A DNA stretch of 64,000 bases from Sabellastarte sp. h YS-2021 (lineage: Eukaryota; Annelida; Polychaeta; Sabellida; Sabellidae): contig OZ024927.1 of NCBI GenBank assembly GCA_964017235.1, positions 22,401,160-22,465,159 on the forward strand, given 5' to 3'. The notes beneath the pieces were generated by a model. The model saw only the letters and a list, made by a program, of their open reading frames with translations, did not search any database and was not told the origin of the DNA. Shown in pieces: positions 36,391 to 46,792 of the stretch; positions within the stretch are counted from its first letter, which is position 1; each line of letters starts with the position of its first letter. Made by a program: the position numbers and the translations under genes.

Positions 36391-37004
36391 TCAAAGGAGT
36401 TGTCTGAGTCGAAGATAACACCCAGATTCTTTACTTCCACAGACGGAGAGATATTGTTTTGGAGGAGTGGGACAGGGAAATTTGGTGCAAGCGACTCTGA
36501 TGGCTTTTTGACGTATGATGATAAATTCGTTTTTTTCTGGATTTAGTTTTAGTTTAACACCATCCATCCACTCCTGTACTGACTTGAGACACTTGTTCAG
36601 CTCTTCCATGCTAGAATCCAAGTTCCTGGAGTCACCTGCTAAGTAGATCTGGGTGTCATCAGCATATAGGTGATGAGTAACATTGAAATTAGAAATAACT
36701 TGACTGGGGGGACTGGTATAAAGAGTGAAAAGGAGAGGACCCAGTACGGAGCCTTGGGAACTCCGAAAGGGAAAATTACCACCTCAGAGAAACTATCACC
36801 TATTTTTATTTTTTGTTTACGGATTGAAAGGTACAATTTGATCCACAACAAAACAGTTCCATCTAGAACAAACCAGTCATGCAGGCAGTCATATAAAAGA
36901 GAATGATTAATCGTATCAAACGCCGCAGAGAGTTCTAATAATGTTAGGGCCACTGCCTTTCCTGAGTCCACTGAGAGAGCTATATCGTTTTCAATCTTCA
37001 ACAA
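36391..37004 (-). pseudogene. LINE reverse transcriptase core, frame-broken
   Basis: The first open block (36639-37004) holds KAVALTLLELSAAFDTINHS, the RT motif that carries the first catalytic Asp, then HDWFVLDGTVLLWI and IKIGDSFSEV. The frame changes in the PFGVPQGSVLGP-like region (here PFGVPKAPYWVLSF). The YADD box is found in the shifted frame at about 36640-36672, followed by DSSMEELNKCLKSVQEWM and LNPEKNEFIII. All catalytic Asp codons survive, but at least two frameshifts separate them. Confidence 0.85.
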
Positions 37005-37248
37005 TGCGGTTTCAGTGGAGTGGGAACTCTTATAAGCAGACTGGTTGACATTTAAGAGCCCCTCGCGAGAGATAAATTAATTTAGCTGCTTTGCCACAAC
37101 TTTCTCGATAAGTTTTGATATAAAACTATGGTTTGACACTGGCCTATAGTTTTTGAGGATATTTCTATCAAGGCTAGGCTTCTTTTGAAGGGGGTGATAT
37201 ATTCCATCTTAAAACAGTTGGGGAAACTACCTTCTTTGATTGAATAAT

Positions 37249-37872
37249 TTACAATTTTAGTGATGGGGGTCTAGTGACTGAAGATGGTGTTGATGACTGC
37301 AGTGTGGATCTTATTTTAAGGATTTTGTCATAGAAGAACTTACAGAAAGTGTTTGCAAGGTCTGTTTTATTTGTGCAGTCTGGTAGAACAGCAACAGAGG
37401 ACCTGTGTAAAATCTTTTTGAAACAGTTCCATAAAGCCTTAGGATTTCCTTGATTTTCAGCCACAATGTTGGAATAATGGTTGCATTTGGACTTCTCAAG
37501 CAGGAAATTATAGTGATTTATTGCAGCCCGGTATCGGCTATGATTACTGGCTGAGTTTTCACGGCGCCATGCCCTCTCATATTTCCTCTTGAGTCGTTTT
37601 GCCTTGAGGATGTCACAGTTCATGAAACCGGTCTCGGCATGTCTCGGTATATTTTTTTTCTTGATTGGGGCGTGCTTGTCAAGGAGGTTTCTCAAGGTAT
37701 TAAAGTATTGATGACTAAGAAGACTGGCAGTTTCATATGGGCATCTAATGAGGTCAGAGTTCAGGATATCCGTTCTAAAATCTTGGATATTTATCTTGTG
37801 AATTTTACGGATGGAAACAAGTTGAAACTTACAGGCTAAACATGATTGCCTGGTGGTCTGATAGTCCCCCAA
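37249..37872 (-). pseudogene. LINE linker between endonuclease and RT
   Basis: 207 open codons, overlapping the endonuclease ORF in another frame, so a frameshift joins them. Features: LRNLLDKHAPIKKKNI, a basic stretch KAKRLKRKYERAWRREN, HYNFLLEKSKCNHYSNIVAE, and ALWNCFKKILHR with LANTFCKFFYDKILKIRSTL. This is the known linker pattern of CR1-like elements (aromatic-F-x-x-KI-x-x-IR before the RT). Not a host gene. Confidence 0.85.
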
Positions 37873-38398
37873 TAACTTTGGGACTAATGGCCCAGGAGAA
37901 GGAATCCCTCACACATAGAGCATCCAAAATGTGACCCTGAATATGTGTAGGTATATTAACAAGTTGTGTAAAACTGAATTGCTCGAGGATATCATAAAAT
38001 TTTAGCGTCCAGGTGTCGTGTTGATCCAGATGAAAATTAAGATCACCAAGGAGAATATTTTCACAGCCTGACAAAGCAGCACCTTTGAGGAATTGCTCGA
38101 GGATATCATAAAATTTCAGCATCCAGGTGTCGTGTTGATCCAGATGAAAATTAAGATCACCAAGGAGAATATTTTCACAGCTTGACAAAGCAGCACCTTC
38201 GAGGAACATGCTAAATCTGTCTAAGAATTGTGACTTTGAGAGATTTAGGGGTCTAAAGAGTACATGAAATATAACATCTTTAGCACCCTCAGTGCTAATC
38301 TGAACGGAGGTACTTTCAAAAGCCTGGCAATTGTTTTTTGAAACTTGCTCAAAACTCAGTCCCTCCTTGATGAAAAAGCCAACTCCGCCCCCTTTCAT
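37829..38398 (-). pseudogene. LINE endonuclease (EEP type), C-terminal part with internal duplication
   Basis: 189 open codons. MKGGGVGFFIKEGLSFEQV starts the visible part. NILLGDLNFHLD carries the catalytic Asp and Asn of AP-endonuclease-like LINE nucleases, and GGLSDHQAIMF the Ser-Asp-His box. The segment LKGAALSGCENILLGDLNFH with the following residues to ILEQF (38 residues) appears twice in a row with few changes: DNA 37981-38094 and 38095-38208, 114 bp each. The frame is kept. The nuclease would thus have two GDLN loops, which should disturb its fold. The N-terminal Asn and Glu boxes are absent. Confidence 0.85.
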
Positions 38399-38424
38399 AA
38401 AACAGTCTGACTTCTTTCAGACCA

Positions 38425-38959
38425 TATACAGTCCAACTTCTTTCAGAAATAAAGCAGTGACTGGTCTATTGAGAAGTTCCTTCCTACTACCATAGCTGCC
38501 TCACCTTGGTAGATACTATTTTTGGTGTGGACCTCCTTGATATTGGACCATCATTTCTTGGACAGTCATTGCCTAATGTGGTGTTCACGAGTCAGATTAT
38601 CACAATGAGATCCATTATTATATACATTGATTAATACAGTGCTGAAAAACCTTCATTTTCTTTTCCTGTAAATAAGTGACAGTTTTTCTTAGCTATTTTA
38701 AAATTGGTTAACCTTCTAATACAATCTATACATATATCATTAGAAAGATAATTAAGACTGTGTCTTTTTATTTTTATTTGGTCAAAATATATGCAGAAAT
38801 AAGGGGAAAATAAAATTTTAAGTGACAGTAAAATATTTGTGAAGAACTCTCATAAATGGCACACTACTCGGGCATAAATTATACTGTTTAAGTGTATGCA
38901 TATTTTTAATGAGCTAGGACTGCACATCTATCTAATAGACGTAGCAGCCTTAAAGTTCA
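38425..38959. other. Junction region between two LINEs, no recognised feature
   Basis: Begins with two neighbouring 'acttctttcaga' words 27 bp apart (38409 and 38436), then AT-rich sequence with no coding or repeat signature that I could place. The 5' break of the LINE on - lies at or just before its start. Confidence 0.4.
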
Positions 38960-39345
38960 TTCATGTCCCCTCTTTTGACTGTAAAATTCACAAATCACAC
39001 ATTTTCTAACTCCTTCAGTCATTATTCCTCAGCCCTCTGGAACTCCTTTCCTTTTCATATAAGAAATAGCCCCCTCTGTTACATCCTTTAGGGAACATCT
39101 TAAAACTCACCTGATTAACTCAAGCTTAAGCTTCCCCACTTGGTACTGCTCTCCTCTGGTCAAACCTACAACTCTGGATTACTGACCTAGATTGTCCCTC
39201 AACTATTGCTACATTAATACTTGGATGGGTGACCGTCTCAGTGCACTACTTGTGTCTCTGATAGCTTTGCGGCTCAAGCTAGTAGACCAAAACCCCTTTT
39301 GGCCTTGCTAATAAGTTTGTAGTGCTGCTCACAAGTTGGTAATAA
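38960..39345 (+). mobile_element. 3' end of a second LINE, on +
   Basis: The + frame gives FSNSFSHYSSALWNSFPFHI, RNSP, and after a one-base slip in a C run SVTSFREHLKTHLINSS. This is the usual C-terminal pattern of CR1-like LINEs (LWNSLP..IR.S.SV..F+..LKTHL). The following 3' UTR contains 'ttaatacttggatgggtgac', identical in style to 5S rRNA box C. The tail 'tgatagctttgcggctcaag' / 'ctagtagaccaaaacccctt' is shared with the two 5S-derived SINEs (2838-3005, 39780-39985). Confidence 0.75.
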
Positions 39346-39529
39346 AAGTACTGACCTGGTGGTGAAGAGTTTTCTTTGGTGATAACTTGGCCCTTATTTG
39401 TACAGGAAGTGTACACTCCACAGTAGAGATTTCACAAGCCAGTGAAGCTGAATCATTCTTGAATATTTTGATAAAAGAAGGCTGAAAATCTGTTGATTTA
39501 CAGGCTCAAGCTGCAAAGCCATCAGTAGG

Positions 39530-39766
39530 TTTATTTTATTTATTTGGGGTTTTACGTAGCTTTCAACACTGTACAGGTCATATCACGACAGGTAGTTAGA
39601 AGGACAGAGGAAACCAGTACATACAGTTCATTAGGGTTCTGTACTGTAAACTGCCGACCAACAGCAACTAACTACCAGCTTTCCCACTTGAGGCCGTGTT
39701 GGGAACCGAACCCTGGCCTCAGAGGTGGGAGGCGAGAGTGTTTACCACTCTGCCATCGTGGCCTCT
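39530..39766 (-). mobile_element. SINE-A with 12-bp target-site duplication
   Basis: Read on -, the head 'gatggcagagtggtaaacac', box B-like 'ccagggttcggttcccaac', the body and tail 'gttgaaagctacgtaaaacc' with AAATAAATAAAATAAA all match the 14097 copy. GCCATCAGTAGG occurs at 39518-39529 and 39767-39778. The site is the tail region of a 5S-derived SINE. The 113-bp ORFs crossing it are artefacts. Confidence 0.93.
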
Positions 39767-39779
39767 GCCATCAGTAGGA

Positions 39780-39985
39780 TAGTACAGAACTGTGTAATAG
39801 TTGAAAGTGTAAAGACAAGGCGAAAAGGGGTTTTGGTCTACTAGCTGGAGCTGCAAAGCCATCAAAGAGGCAACAAGTGCACCTAAAAGCTCATGCATCC
39901 TAGTACTAACATAGCCCATTGCCACTTAACTTCACTGAGAAGACAGATACTCGTCACGCTTTGCCACAACTTATGAAAGTCGGGA
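39780..39985 (-). mobile_element. 5S rRNA-derived SINE, copy 2
   Basis: Read on -: 'gtggcaaagcgtgacgagta', 'tctcagtgaagttaagtggc', 'aatgggctatgttagtacta' and 'ggatgcatgagc' follow the 5S order. Next comes the common tail 'tttgatggctttgcagctcc', 'agctagtagacc', 'aaaaccccttttcgcc'. The tail continues left of 39780 and is split by the SINE-A at 39530-39766. Confidence 0.8.
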
Positions 39986-40511
39986 GACAAAAAAGGTGAT
40001 TCCTAGAAGTATGAGCCTTGCAAGAAAAAATTCTCACTCTTGAAAAACATATTCTAGTCGTCTCATGTTGCATTTTGCTCCTCCTTTCTCAAGAAGAAAG
40101 GTGAGTACATATCAAGGTAGTGGCAAGTTGATCTTTTCTCTGCCATAAATATTTAAACAAGTTCTTTTTCCCTGATGGCTGCTTAACCTACTTTTTCAGC
40201 TGAATCTCTTTCTAATAGCCTATCTACCTTTAAAAAAGTATATGCCAAAGTTGTTTTTTTAAATTGTGTACATGCCTGTTTGTGCAAACAAAGAAGTACA
40301 TTTTGATGATTAAAACTGCCATAAAAGGAATTTTTTCTGTCCTTACTATGTAATTTGATTATTGTGGAAAATATAATATGGGGACACTTTGGTGCCTGAT
40401 GGCGATCTGGGCTCGAGGGGCAATTTCTAGTTTGTTCTATGTTGGATTAAAGTGCACATGTATGTCCAAACATATTAAAATCAAAATAGAAATTCACCTT
40501 ATTACACTTAG

Positions 40512-40557
40512 AAGAAGTACAAAGAAGAGCACCCAGGGAGCATTTACATCCACCAAG
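40512..40557 (+). CDS. Small internal exon (46 nt), joins the last exon at 40648
   Basis: Acceptor 'attcaccttattacacttag' and a consensus donor ACCAAG|GTATGT bound 46 nt. In the frame that continues into the next exon it encodes RSTKKSTQGAFTSTK, basic and Ser/Thr-rich, and begins with one base of a split codon. Another frame (KKYKEEHPGSIYIHQ) is also open, but would join the next exon in a frame that ends sooner (after about 20 codons). The frame choice therefore rests on the longer downstream reading. No upstream partner exon is certain; a possible one ends at the donor AAAG|GTGAGT near 40100. Confidence 0.45.
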
Positions 40558-40647
40558 GTATGTAATTATAAGTAAATGAGAAAACAAAGGGTTTTTTTAT
40601 CAAGATGGTGATCACGGATCAAGATCCATCTCTTGATTTTTTTTCAG

Positions 40648-40752
40648 AAACGTCCTACCAACACTGTCTGTGTAATCATGTTGAAAAGCAGAAGCAAGAC
40701 ATACAGTCTTGAGAATAATAACACCTTGGCGGAGCTATTAAGAAAGCTGTGA
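40648..40752 (+). CDS. Last coding exon of an unidentified gene (34 residues)
   Basis: A very strong acceptor (tctcttgattttttttcag) opens into KRPTNTVCVIMLKSRSKTYS, then LENNNTLAELLRKL and TGA. The product is a compact beta-then-helix-like segment (VCVIML followed by a leucine-rich LAELLRKL end), typical of the close of a folded domain. It joins in phase 0 to the 46-nt exon at 40512. AATAAA at 41053-41058 could be its poly(A) signal. The larger ORF on the other strand (40644-40874) is a shadow. Family unknown. The splice context and the composition are what support it. Confidence 0.6.
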   Translation, partial: KRPTNTVCVIMLKSRSKTYSLENNNTLAELLRKL

Positions 40753-42299
40753 GCAGATACAATGAGGAGATTTAAAAGGTGACACGAGGAAATAATTACA
40801 TTATAAGTTCTCATAAGGAACCATAAGTGATGAAGGTTCTTTGGGGTACCAATACAACAGGTACCAATACTCAACTAATTTTATTTTATAAAACATGTCA
40901 GCCGTGATCAGGTCTAACATTGAACATTTGGGGCATTATATATTTTTCTGTCTTTTTCAAGCAATTTCCTTTAATTTTCAAAGGGTAAGAGAAAATTCTG
41001 AATACAAATTGTCACAATGACATCTATTACCATTGCCCCCTTAACGGGATATAATAAACAGTTAGCCTTGCTTAAGAATCAAATTTCTTTTTAACTCACA
41101 AACTTTTCGGTCTAAATGATATACTCTTTTGTGGCTTTTACATCAAGATACTGGTGATATAGACTGGGGAGCTAATACTTACCCCTAACATAATAAATGA
41201 CTTATGAATAATATGTATTTGTGTCCATGAAAAAAGACTTTGCAATACAAATCAGGCTTGTCTTTGGCAGCAACGTTAAGTCAGTTACTCTGTTCAAATC
41301 TGAACCTTACATAAGGCTAGCAAACGGAATGCAGTGGACCTTCAACTTGCTAAAAAGTGATGCCCTCAAAAAAAGGTTATCCACAGAACAATCGGAACTT
41401 GGGTTAAGTAGTTTTAAGGATATGGGGAATCCGGAAAGGCACACAGAATGATTAAACAGGGAGAAAAATAGTTTAGCAAAGAATATTTACTGCTAATCCC
41501 TTCTGAGTGTCCCACCTCAGCCCATTTATTGCTTCGACTTGGCAGATCAATTATAGCTGGCCCTCCTTGAGGGTGCGGTGCAAAAACAAAGACATCGTAT
41601 TGGCCAAATCCCTTACGGCATGTTTACACTTCTCCGGATGAACAGTTCTTGGGCTGCATTTTTTGACATTCTTATTGTTATAGAAATTTTTCGGTCCATT
41701 TTCAATAACACTAGAATTGTTCTAAGATTGAGGGTGTTATATCCCACCCCCACCACAGTCCGCATTGCTCTATATTTATAATTATTTTGCATTACTTCTT
41801 ATTCCTTCATTTACTGTAAGGTGCAATTTCCTTCGTATAGTTCTTCTACTACAATATCAACACATTCTGTGTCATTCTTTTCTATTTCTTGCATATCTAG
41901 CTATTTCATATGTTTACCGTAATATTACTCTATCTTTACAGCATTTTCTTTCTGTATCTTTTCTGTGTCCTGTGATGCTCATTATCCTTCCCAGTTCTGA
42001 TTCTTTTCTGAAGCAAAACTGTAGCTGGATGTGCGTAGCTGAGTTCCACATTGAGGCACACCACTCTGCCTCTCTTTTAACAAAGAGGCAGACTCTTTCT
42101 GTTAATTATTGGACTAATTAAGTTTTATAAATCAGCGCCTTAGAGAAAGTCTAAAACAATTTGCCACTTTATTTATATCATTATTAATAATAATCAAAGC
42201 AAACACTTTAGATAAGGTCAAACAAGGTCCAAGCTGGAGGTTTTATATATAAGGTAATACTCGAAGTGAATGTTACAATAAAAGTAAGTTAAATTATTA

Positions 42300-42900
42300 G
42301 TTCATTCTTCAGCCCTAGTGGCCTATATGACCAGTGCTTATTTCCAGTATCTTTGGCATGAAGAGACCCAGAGTATTCTCCTATGACCTGGATGCTAGCC
42401 TGTCGGAGGCTTACATACCTGTCGGTACCCATTTATACTCTGCCACTGTGGCCTAGCGGGTAACACACTTGTCTAGGAACTCAGAGGACGTGGGTTCAAT
42501 CCCAGGTACAGGCAGATACATAGTGGCTCGGATGACCACTTAAAATGGCGGTCCTCTGTCATTGGGTCCTATCCCCAGTGGCAGGTTAAAGAACCTCAAG
42601 GACGTTGATAAATGGTCATCCTTGAGCCTCTATCTTCCAGTTAGGGGAATGTCAGTTACTTGTGAGTTGGGGCTGTACCTGTACAGTCGGATTGGTTAAA
42701 TAGCCCTTTGAGTCCTGTAGTATATGGAGATATTGCGCTGAGTATAAATACATAATAATAATAATACTCCTGATTAAAGAGGGACACATGTGTATAAAGT
42801 GCCTTGGTCCAAGGGTACGACCTCTATGACTCAGCCAAGGATAGAACCCCAGACCTTCTGCCTTGAAGTCCAACAGTCTAACCACAAGACCACAGAGACT
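42300..42900 (-). mobile_element. SINE-C (tRNA-like head), interrupted by SINE-B
   Basis: Read on -, 42900-42780 starts 'ctctgtggtcttgtggttag' with box B-like 'ggtctggggttctatccttg', then 'gtacccttggaccaagg' and 'cactttatacacatgtg'. It resumes left of 42441 as 'gagtataaatgggtaccgac' and 'aggcatgtaagcctccgac'-like sequence. The words 'ctttatacac' and 'aaatgggtacc' recur in many marine invertebrate repeats. The split is filled by the SINE-B at 42441-42768. Confidence 0.65.
42441..42768 (+). mobile_element. SINE-B, full-length copy 2, inserted in SINE-C
   Basis: Nearly identical to 27931-28250 from 'tgccactgtggcctagcggg' to 'tgcgctgagtataaatacat' and an (ata)n tail. ATACTC precedes (42435-42440) and follows it (42774-42779), a probable short target-site duplication that rejoins the SINE-C sequence 'catttatactcctg'. 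Confidence 0.92.
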
Positions 42901-45654
42901 ACTTACAATAACAACATTCTGTGAATAACAATATTTAACAATGTCTCACTGAATAGTGAATATCATTGTACATGATTTACCGGAGAAGGGTGAAAGAGGT
43001 ATTACTGTGCATGAACTAAAACCAAAATATGCCACATTAACTCAAGCTAAATTAAGTCACTTTAGCTGCTTATGAGTACTGGAAACCGGGTTATGTTATG
43101 ACAGGGGGGTGTTGACAGAGACCTCAGATTATGGGTTGAATTCTGTTTTTGCTTTTAGATTAAGCCGATTGATTTGCTATTTTAAGAGTGTGTTGTTCTT
43201 TATAAAGTTTTTTTGGTGTTGTTTTCTGTTTTTCACCGGAAATGTAATAAGAAAAAGAGGATAGGATTGTCACCTATGAAAAATGGTATTCATTCTGACT
43301 CCATTGAAATATATTTGTGATAATCCGAAATTTAAGAACTGAACAAAAAACTGTACAAATGGCAACCCATTTTAAATCCCTTTCACACTTGTGCCATATG
43401 GGGCTACAAAAATCCCCCTCCCCTCAAACCCCTTTGGCATTTAGAAACGTGGCACCAATTATAGTGGAACCCTTCAGACCTTGTTTGAATTTTGTTGAGC
43501 TTGAACAAACCCAATAAAGCAACTTATGAAGTCAACAAATTAAGCCTGTCATATACTATACTATATCTGACCATGTTTAAATCGTGGTGGTATGGTTTTC
43601 CTCCACCTAGTGGAACTAACATACTATAACCTCACAGTTTAAAAAATTATTTTATATTCAATTCATAATTTGCCATCCACTTTTTATGTCTGGTTTACAC
43701 ACTTGTGGCATGGCTTTCCTCCACTTCCAGGAATGTATTATAACACCCAGCCACTTTTCAATGCTAGGTTTCTTTTGTGGAGCAAGTTCAGTTAAATTTC
43801 AAATATATGGTAGTTTAAATAAATATTTGCAATGTGCATATTAAAAACCATTTGGTAGATTGAATAGATATTTAAACCCATTGCTGTCTTTTACTGTCTT
43901 GGGGACGTACTGGGGACTGTCTTAGTTGAGAAAAAAGTCAAACATGATTCAGTACAAGCGCAAACTATAATGCCATATAAAATATGTCACACCAATTCAA
44001 TTGTACAACGCGTTTAAAGGTATGATAATACAGTTTTAACTTCAATCCCTCATCCCAAATCGACACAGACCAATAAATATGCAATTTACATGTTTATTTT
44101 ATATCAAGGTTCTAATTGGCTAGACTTTGTGAATTACAAAGCCAAGAAGTAAATGGGTAACCTATGATTTCTTGTGAAAGTAAAACACATTGAACACTAA
44201 AGAGCAAATGCTGCAGCTAATGGCGAACGCATCAGGTCTGCTAAACCTCGGATAAACAGATTAACTTCTTCTCTCTGCTAATTCTCTTTAACTCCCTCAC
44301 TGTGAATATGTTTTCCTTCAGGGCCATCAATAGATCTGTCATCCATTTTGAAAAAGCCAGTATGGATCTGAGAAAATCTGCCCCAAAAGCTAAATCAGTA
44401 AAAACCTCCCTGCGGCAAGCCAGGATTAGGGGTATCCATGATTCCGGATCGATAGCCATCTACGGATTGGTCTCAAAGGTGCGATCAGCACTAGAGGAAA
44501 TCGCTGTGGCCAATCTCCACCTATTATCACTCGTATTAAGGGTTCTTCCTTAAGATATACAGAGTTAACACTTTGGCTAGACAAGGTCAAAGCAAAAGGT
44601 TTTCCAGGCTGATTGGAAGTAAATTAGAGGTACAGGATTTGTGTGTAAAGTTGACTAGTACCCCAGTTCAACTCTCGCGAGTTTTCTCCCAACTGAACAA
44701 ATAAGTTAGACTACACAACTTATCTCTCCGGTATAAAGGGCAAGAGAATAATCACGGTAGTTTGTAGACACTGATTCCTTTTTAAGCATGTTTAAAAATC
44801 TTCGTGAGTAAGCCTTTCCATCTTGAGTTGTCATGACTGATCCCTTTGGTCTTTAGTTGCCTGAGACTAGTCTTAAGGGTGTGGCATTTTATCTTTATTC
44901 TATTGCGACTTATCTTGCAAACTTCTTTTCAAACAGAACTAAGCTAGTAAAATGAGAAAATTATTCATGGAAGTCTTCCAAAAGTTCATAAGAGTGGTCG
45001 GGAGTTTGTAATACATGAGATCTTAATGAATCATTCCAGTATAAGACTTATCTATTCACTTATGACAAATTACCAGTTTACCAGTTTTCTTGTCCGTTTC
45101 AGCATGAGTTTAGTCATAATTGCCTCCAGAGATATAAATTGGGTATGTCTTTTGATAAGTCTTAGAAAAGGAACGGGGGTATCAGGGTGTTTGGAATTAA
45201 AGAGCCAGTGTTTGATATAATGGTCAGAGTGTGCAGGAGAAATCCTGAAAGTGTCATTTGGTCAATTTGTGAATTTTGTCACTAAGCGTCACTGACTTCA
45301 GGGCAAACAAATAGTTTTTTTACATGTGGCTATAGTTTATAGGGTACAGAGATGTCAATAAACTCCAGCAAGGGATATTGTTTCTCAATTTTGACAAGAA
45401 CACAGTACATATTTGCAAAGCTTATTAATCATGGTAAGGGGTGCCTACACAAATAACTAAAAATGTTACCAGGTTTGTATGTCACAGTATTTAGATGACC
45501 TCAGTAGTGGTTGATATAATGGTGTCTTCAGTGCACTCAACTTTGTGGGGATTGAAAAATATATTCATTTACTTTGAGTTCAATAAATATGAACCTTTAT
45601 ATACCAGTAAAAATACAAACATACATCATACTTTCATTTAATTATATATTGTTT
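42901..45654. other. No assigned gene; coding-like piece at 44190-44700
   Basis: Mostly AT-rich. 44190-44560 is richer in GC and open in both a + frame (44302-44553, basic: MDLRKSAPKAKSVKTSLRQA) and a - frame (44241-44459: WIPLILACRREVFTDLAFGA). It looks like retroelement or old coding sequence, but I could not place it. A clean acceptor (ttttcttgtccgtttcag) at 45102 and donor TTGG|GTATGT at 45142 bound a 40-nt open segment. Confidence 0.35.
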
Positions 45655-45838
45655 TGTGTCATGCCTAGTACCTTTGTATCAGTTAATATTCTGACGAATA
45701 GTTGGAATGGCTAGAAAACCAGCATAAACAGTTGGTCAAGGTTCTGGACTGTAAAATCGATGACCAACGGCAAGCAACTACCAATTTTCCCATTTGAGAC
45801 TAGGCAAGAATTAGACCTCCGATCTCAGAGCCTATACA
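45655..45838 (-). mobile_element. SINE-A, diverged copy
   Basis: Read on -: box B-like 'gaggtctaattcttgcctag', 'tcaaatgggaaaattggtag', 'ttgcttgccgttggtcatcg' and 'tttacagtccagaaccttg' in SINE-A order; the tail is worn. Confidence 0.7.
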
Positions 45839-45979
45839 GAAGTATCTTAAATGACCAATCATAGGGCACCTGAATCATAGAGCCTTTGCAGATTTGTTTT
45901 AAATAATTTCATGCAACATAGTGAGGTGTTCATAATGATTTATTTGTCTAACTTAATATTAAATAAGTATAACAGCCCT

Positions 45980-46080
45980 AAAAACTGAGGCCTCGATACC
46001 TGATTGGTCAACAAACTTAGCATGTACTCACTGGACTCTCACCCCAATGGCTATGGGTTCAACTCCAACTGCCAAAGTTG
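45980..46080 (+). mobile_element. tRNA-like SINE head fragment
   Basis: 'acctgattggtcaacaaact' and 'ggctatgggttcaactccaa' have box A and box B spacing of a tRNA-derived head, but the body matches none of the other families here. Old and uncertain. Confidence 0.4.
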
Positions 46081-46792
46081 CATTTTCTAACCACAGTCTC
46101 CCCCCACTCACTGGGCATCAATCAAAGTGTACACATTGGTGTTATTTGCGGACTCTTTATATCCAGGGATAAAACGGCTGTTTATACCAGATCACACCCT
46201 ATCTTTAAATTCCTATTGCAACTTGCCGTCTATACTGTACTTTACGGGAATCTTTGTTAATGTTATTAATAATTTAATTAAGAAAGTTTCTTTGCAGTTA
46301 GAGAAAATTTTCTGTTCAGATAATGAAGTTTCAGTTTATATAATGTACTCATACATGTACTGACTTTTACAGCTCAGAGAGAGATCTCTCCCTGATAAGC
46401 TTATATTTCCTTACATGTTAGAGTGATTTATGAATGCCGAATATCTGTGTGCATGTTTGAAAAAGACATCATGCAAATTTGAGCCTTAAGCAAGGCTACC
46501 TTCTAGCGTAAATAGTTTAAAACAGCTAATGAGAGGGTGTCGGTGGTTTTGTTTTGAAAAAAATGCAATCCCGAACACAAATTGCATTCTGTTTTGTGTC
46601 AAATGCATCCTACCCAAATGTGAATCCCACTGAATTGCAGCAAAGATATCATACCAAACCACTAAGTTGACCGTAAAACTGTGAACGGTTCATTTGTACC
46701 TCGTGACCCCCAGCACTAAAATGTATGAATTAGGTATTAGTTTTTGAAAGGGATGTAAAGGTTCTGTTTATTTTATTTTACTATTTTTACAT

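Larger units (their letters stand above)
35727..38420 (-). mobile_element. CR1-like non-LTR retrotransposon (LINE), frame-broken and 5'-truncated
   Basis: On -, in order: endonuclease C-terminal half, linker, reverse transcriptase and C-terminal region, then a 3' UTR and an (attatt)n tail at about 35727-35745. RT landmarks are LSAAFDTINHSLL, the catalytic LYADDTQIYLAG at about 36640-36672, and LNPEKNEFIII. The C-terminal block includes VSSHLDYCNSLLYGVSK, IAKLQRVQNALCRIIF, GRRGFAVAAPAEWNKLP and LKTHLFRLA. This is the classic end of CR1/Jockey-type LINEs. Several frameshifts and stops show it is dead. The endonuclease N-terminus is missing; the break lies near 38400-38470, where a 27-bp tandem duplication is present. 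Confidence 0.93.

Noticed and set aside
39215..39315. Genuine 5S rRNA gene
   Set aside because: Only the box C-like part matches; the preceding sequence is LINE 3' end and the following tail is that of SINEs.
46300..46363. Terminal exon after 'gtttctttgcag'
   Set aside because: Only 20 low-complexity codons before the stop and no upstream partner.
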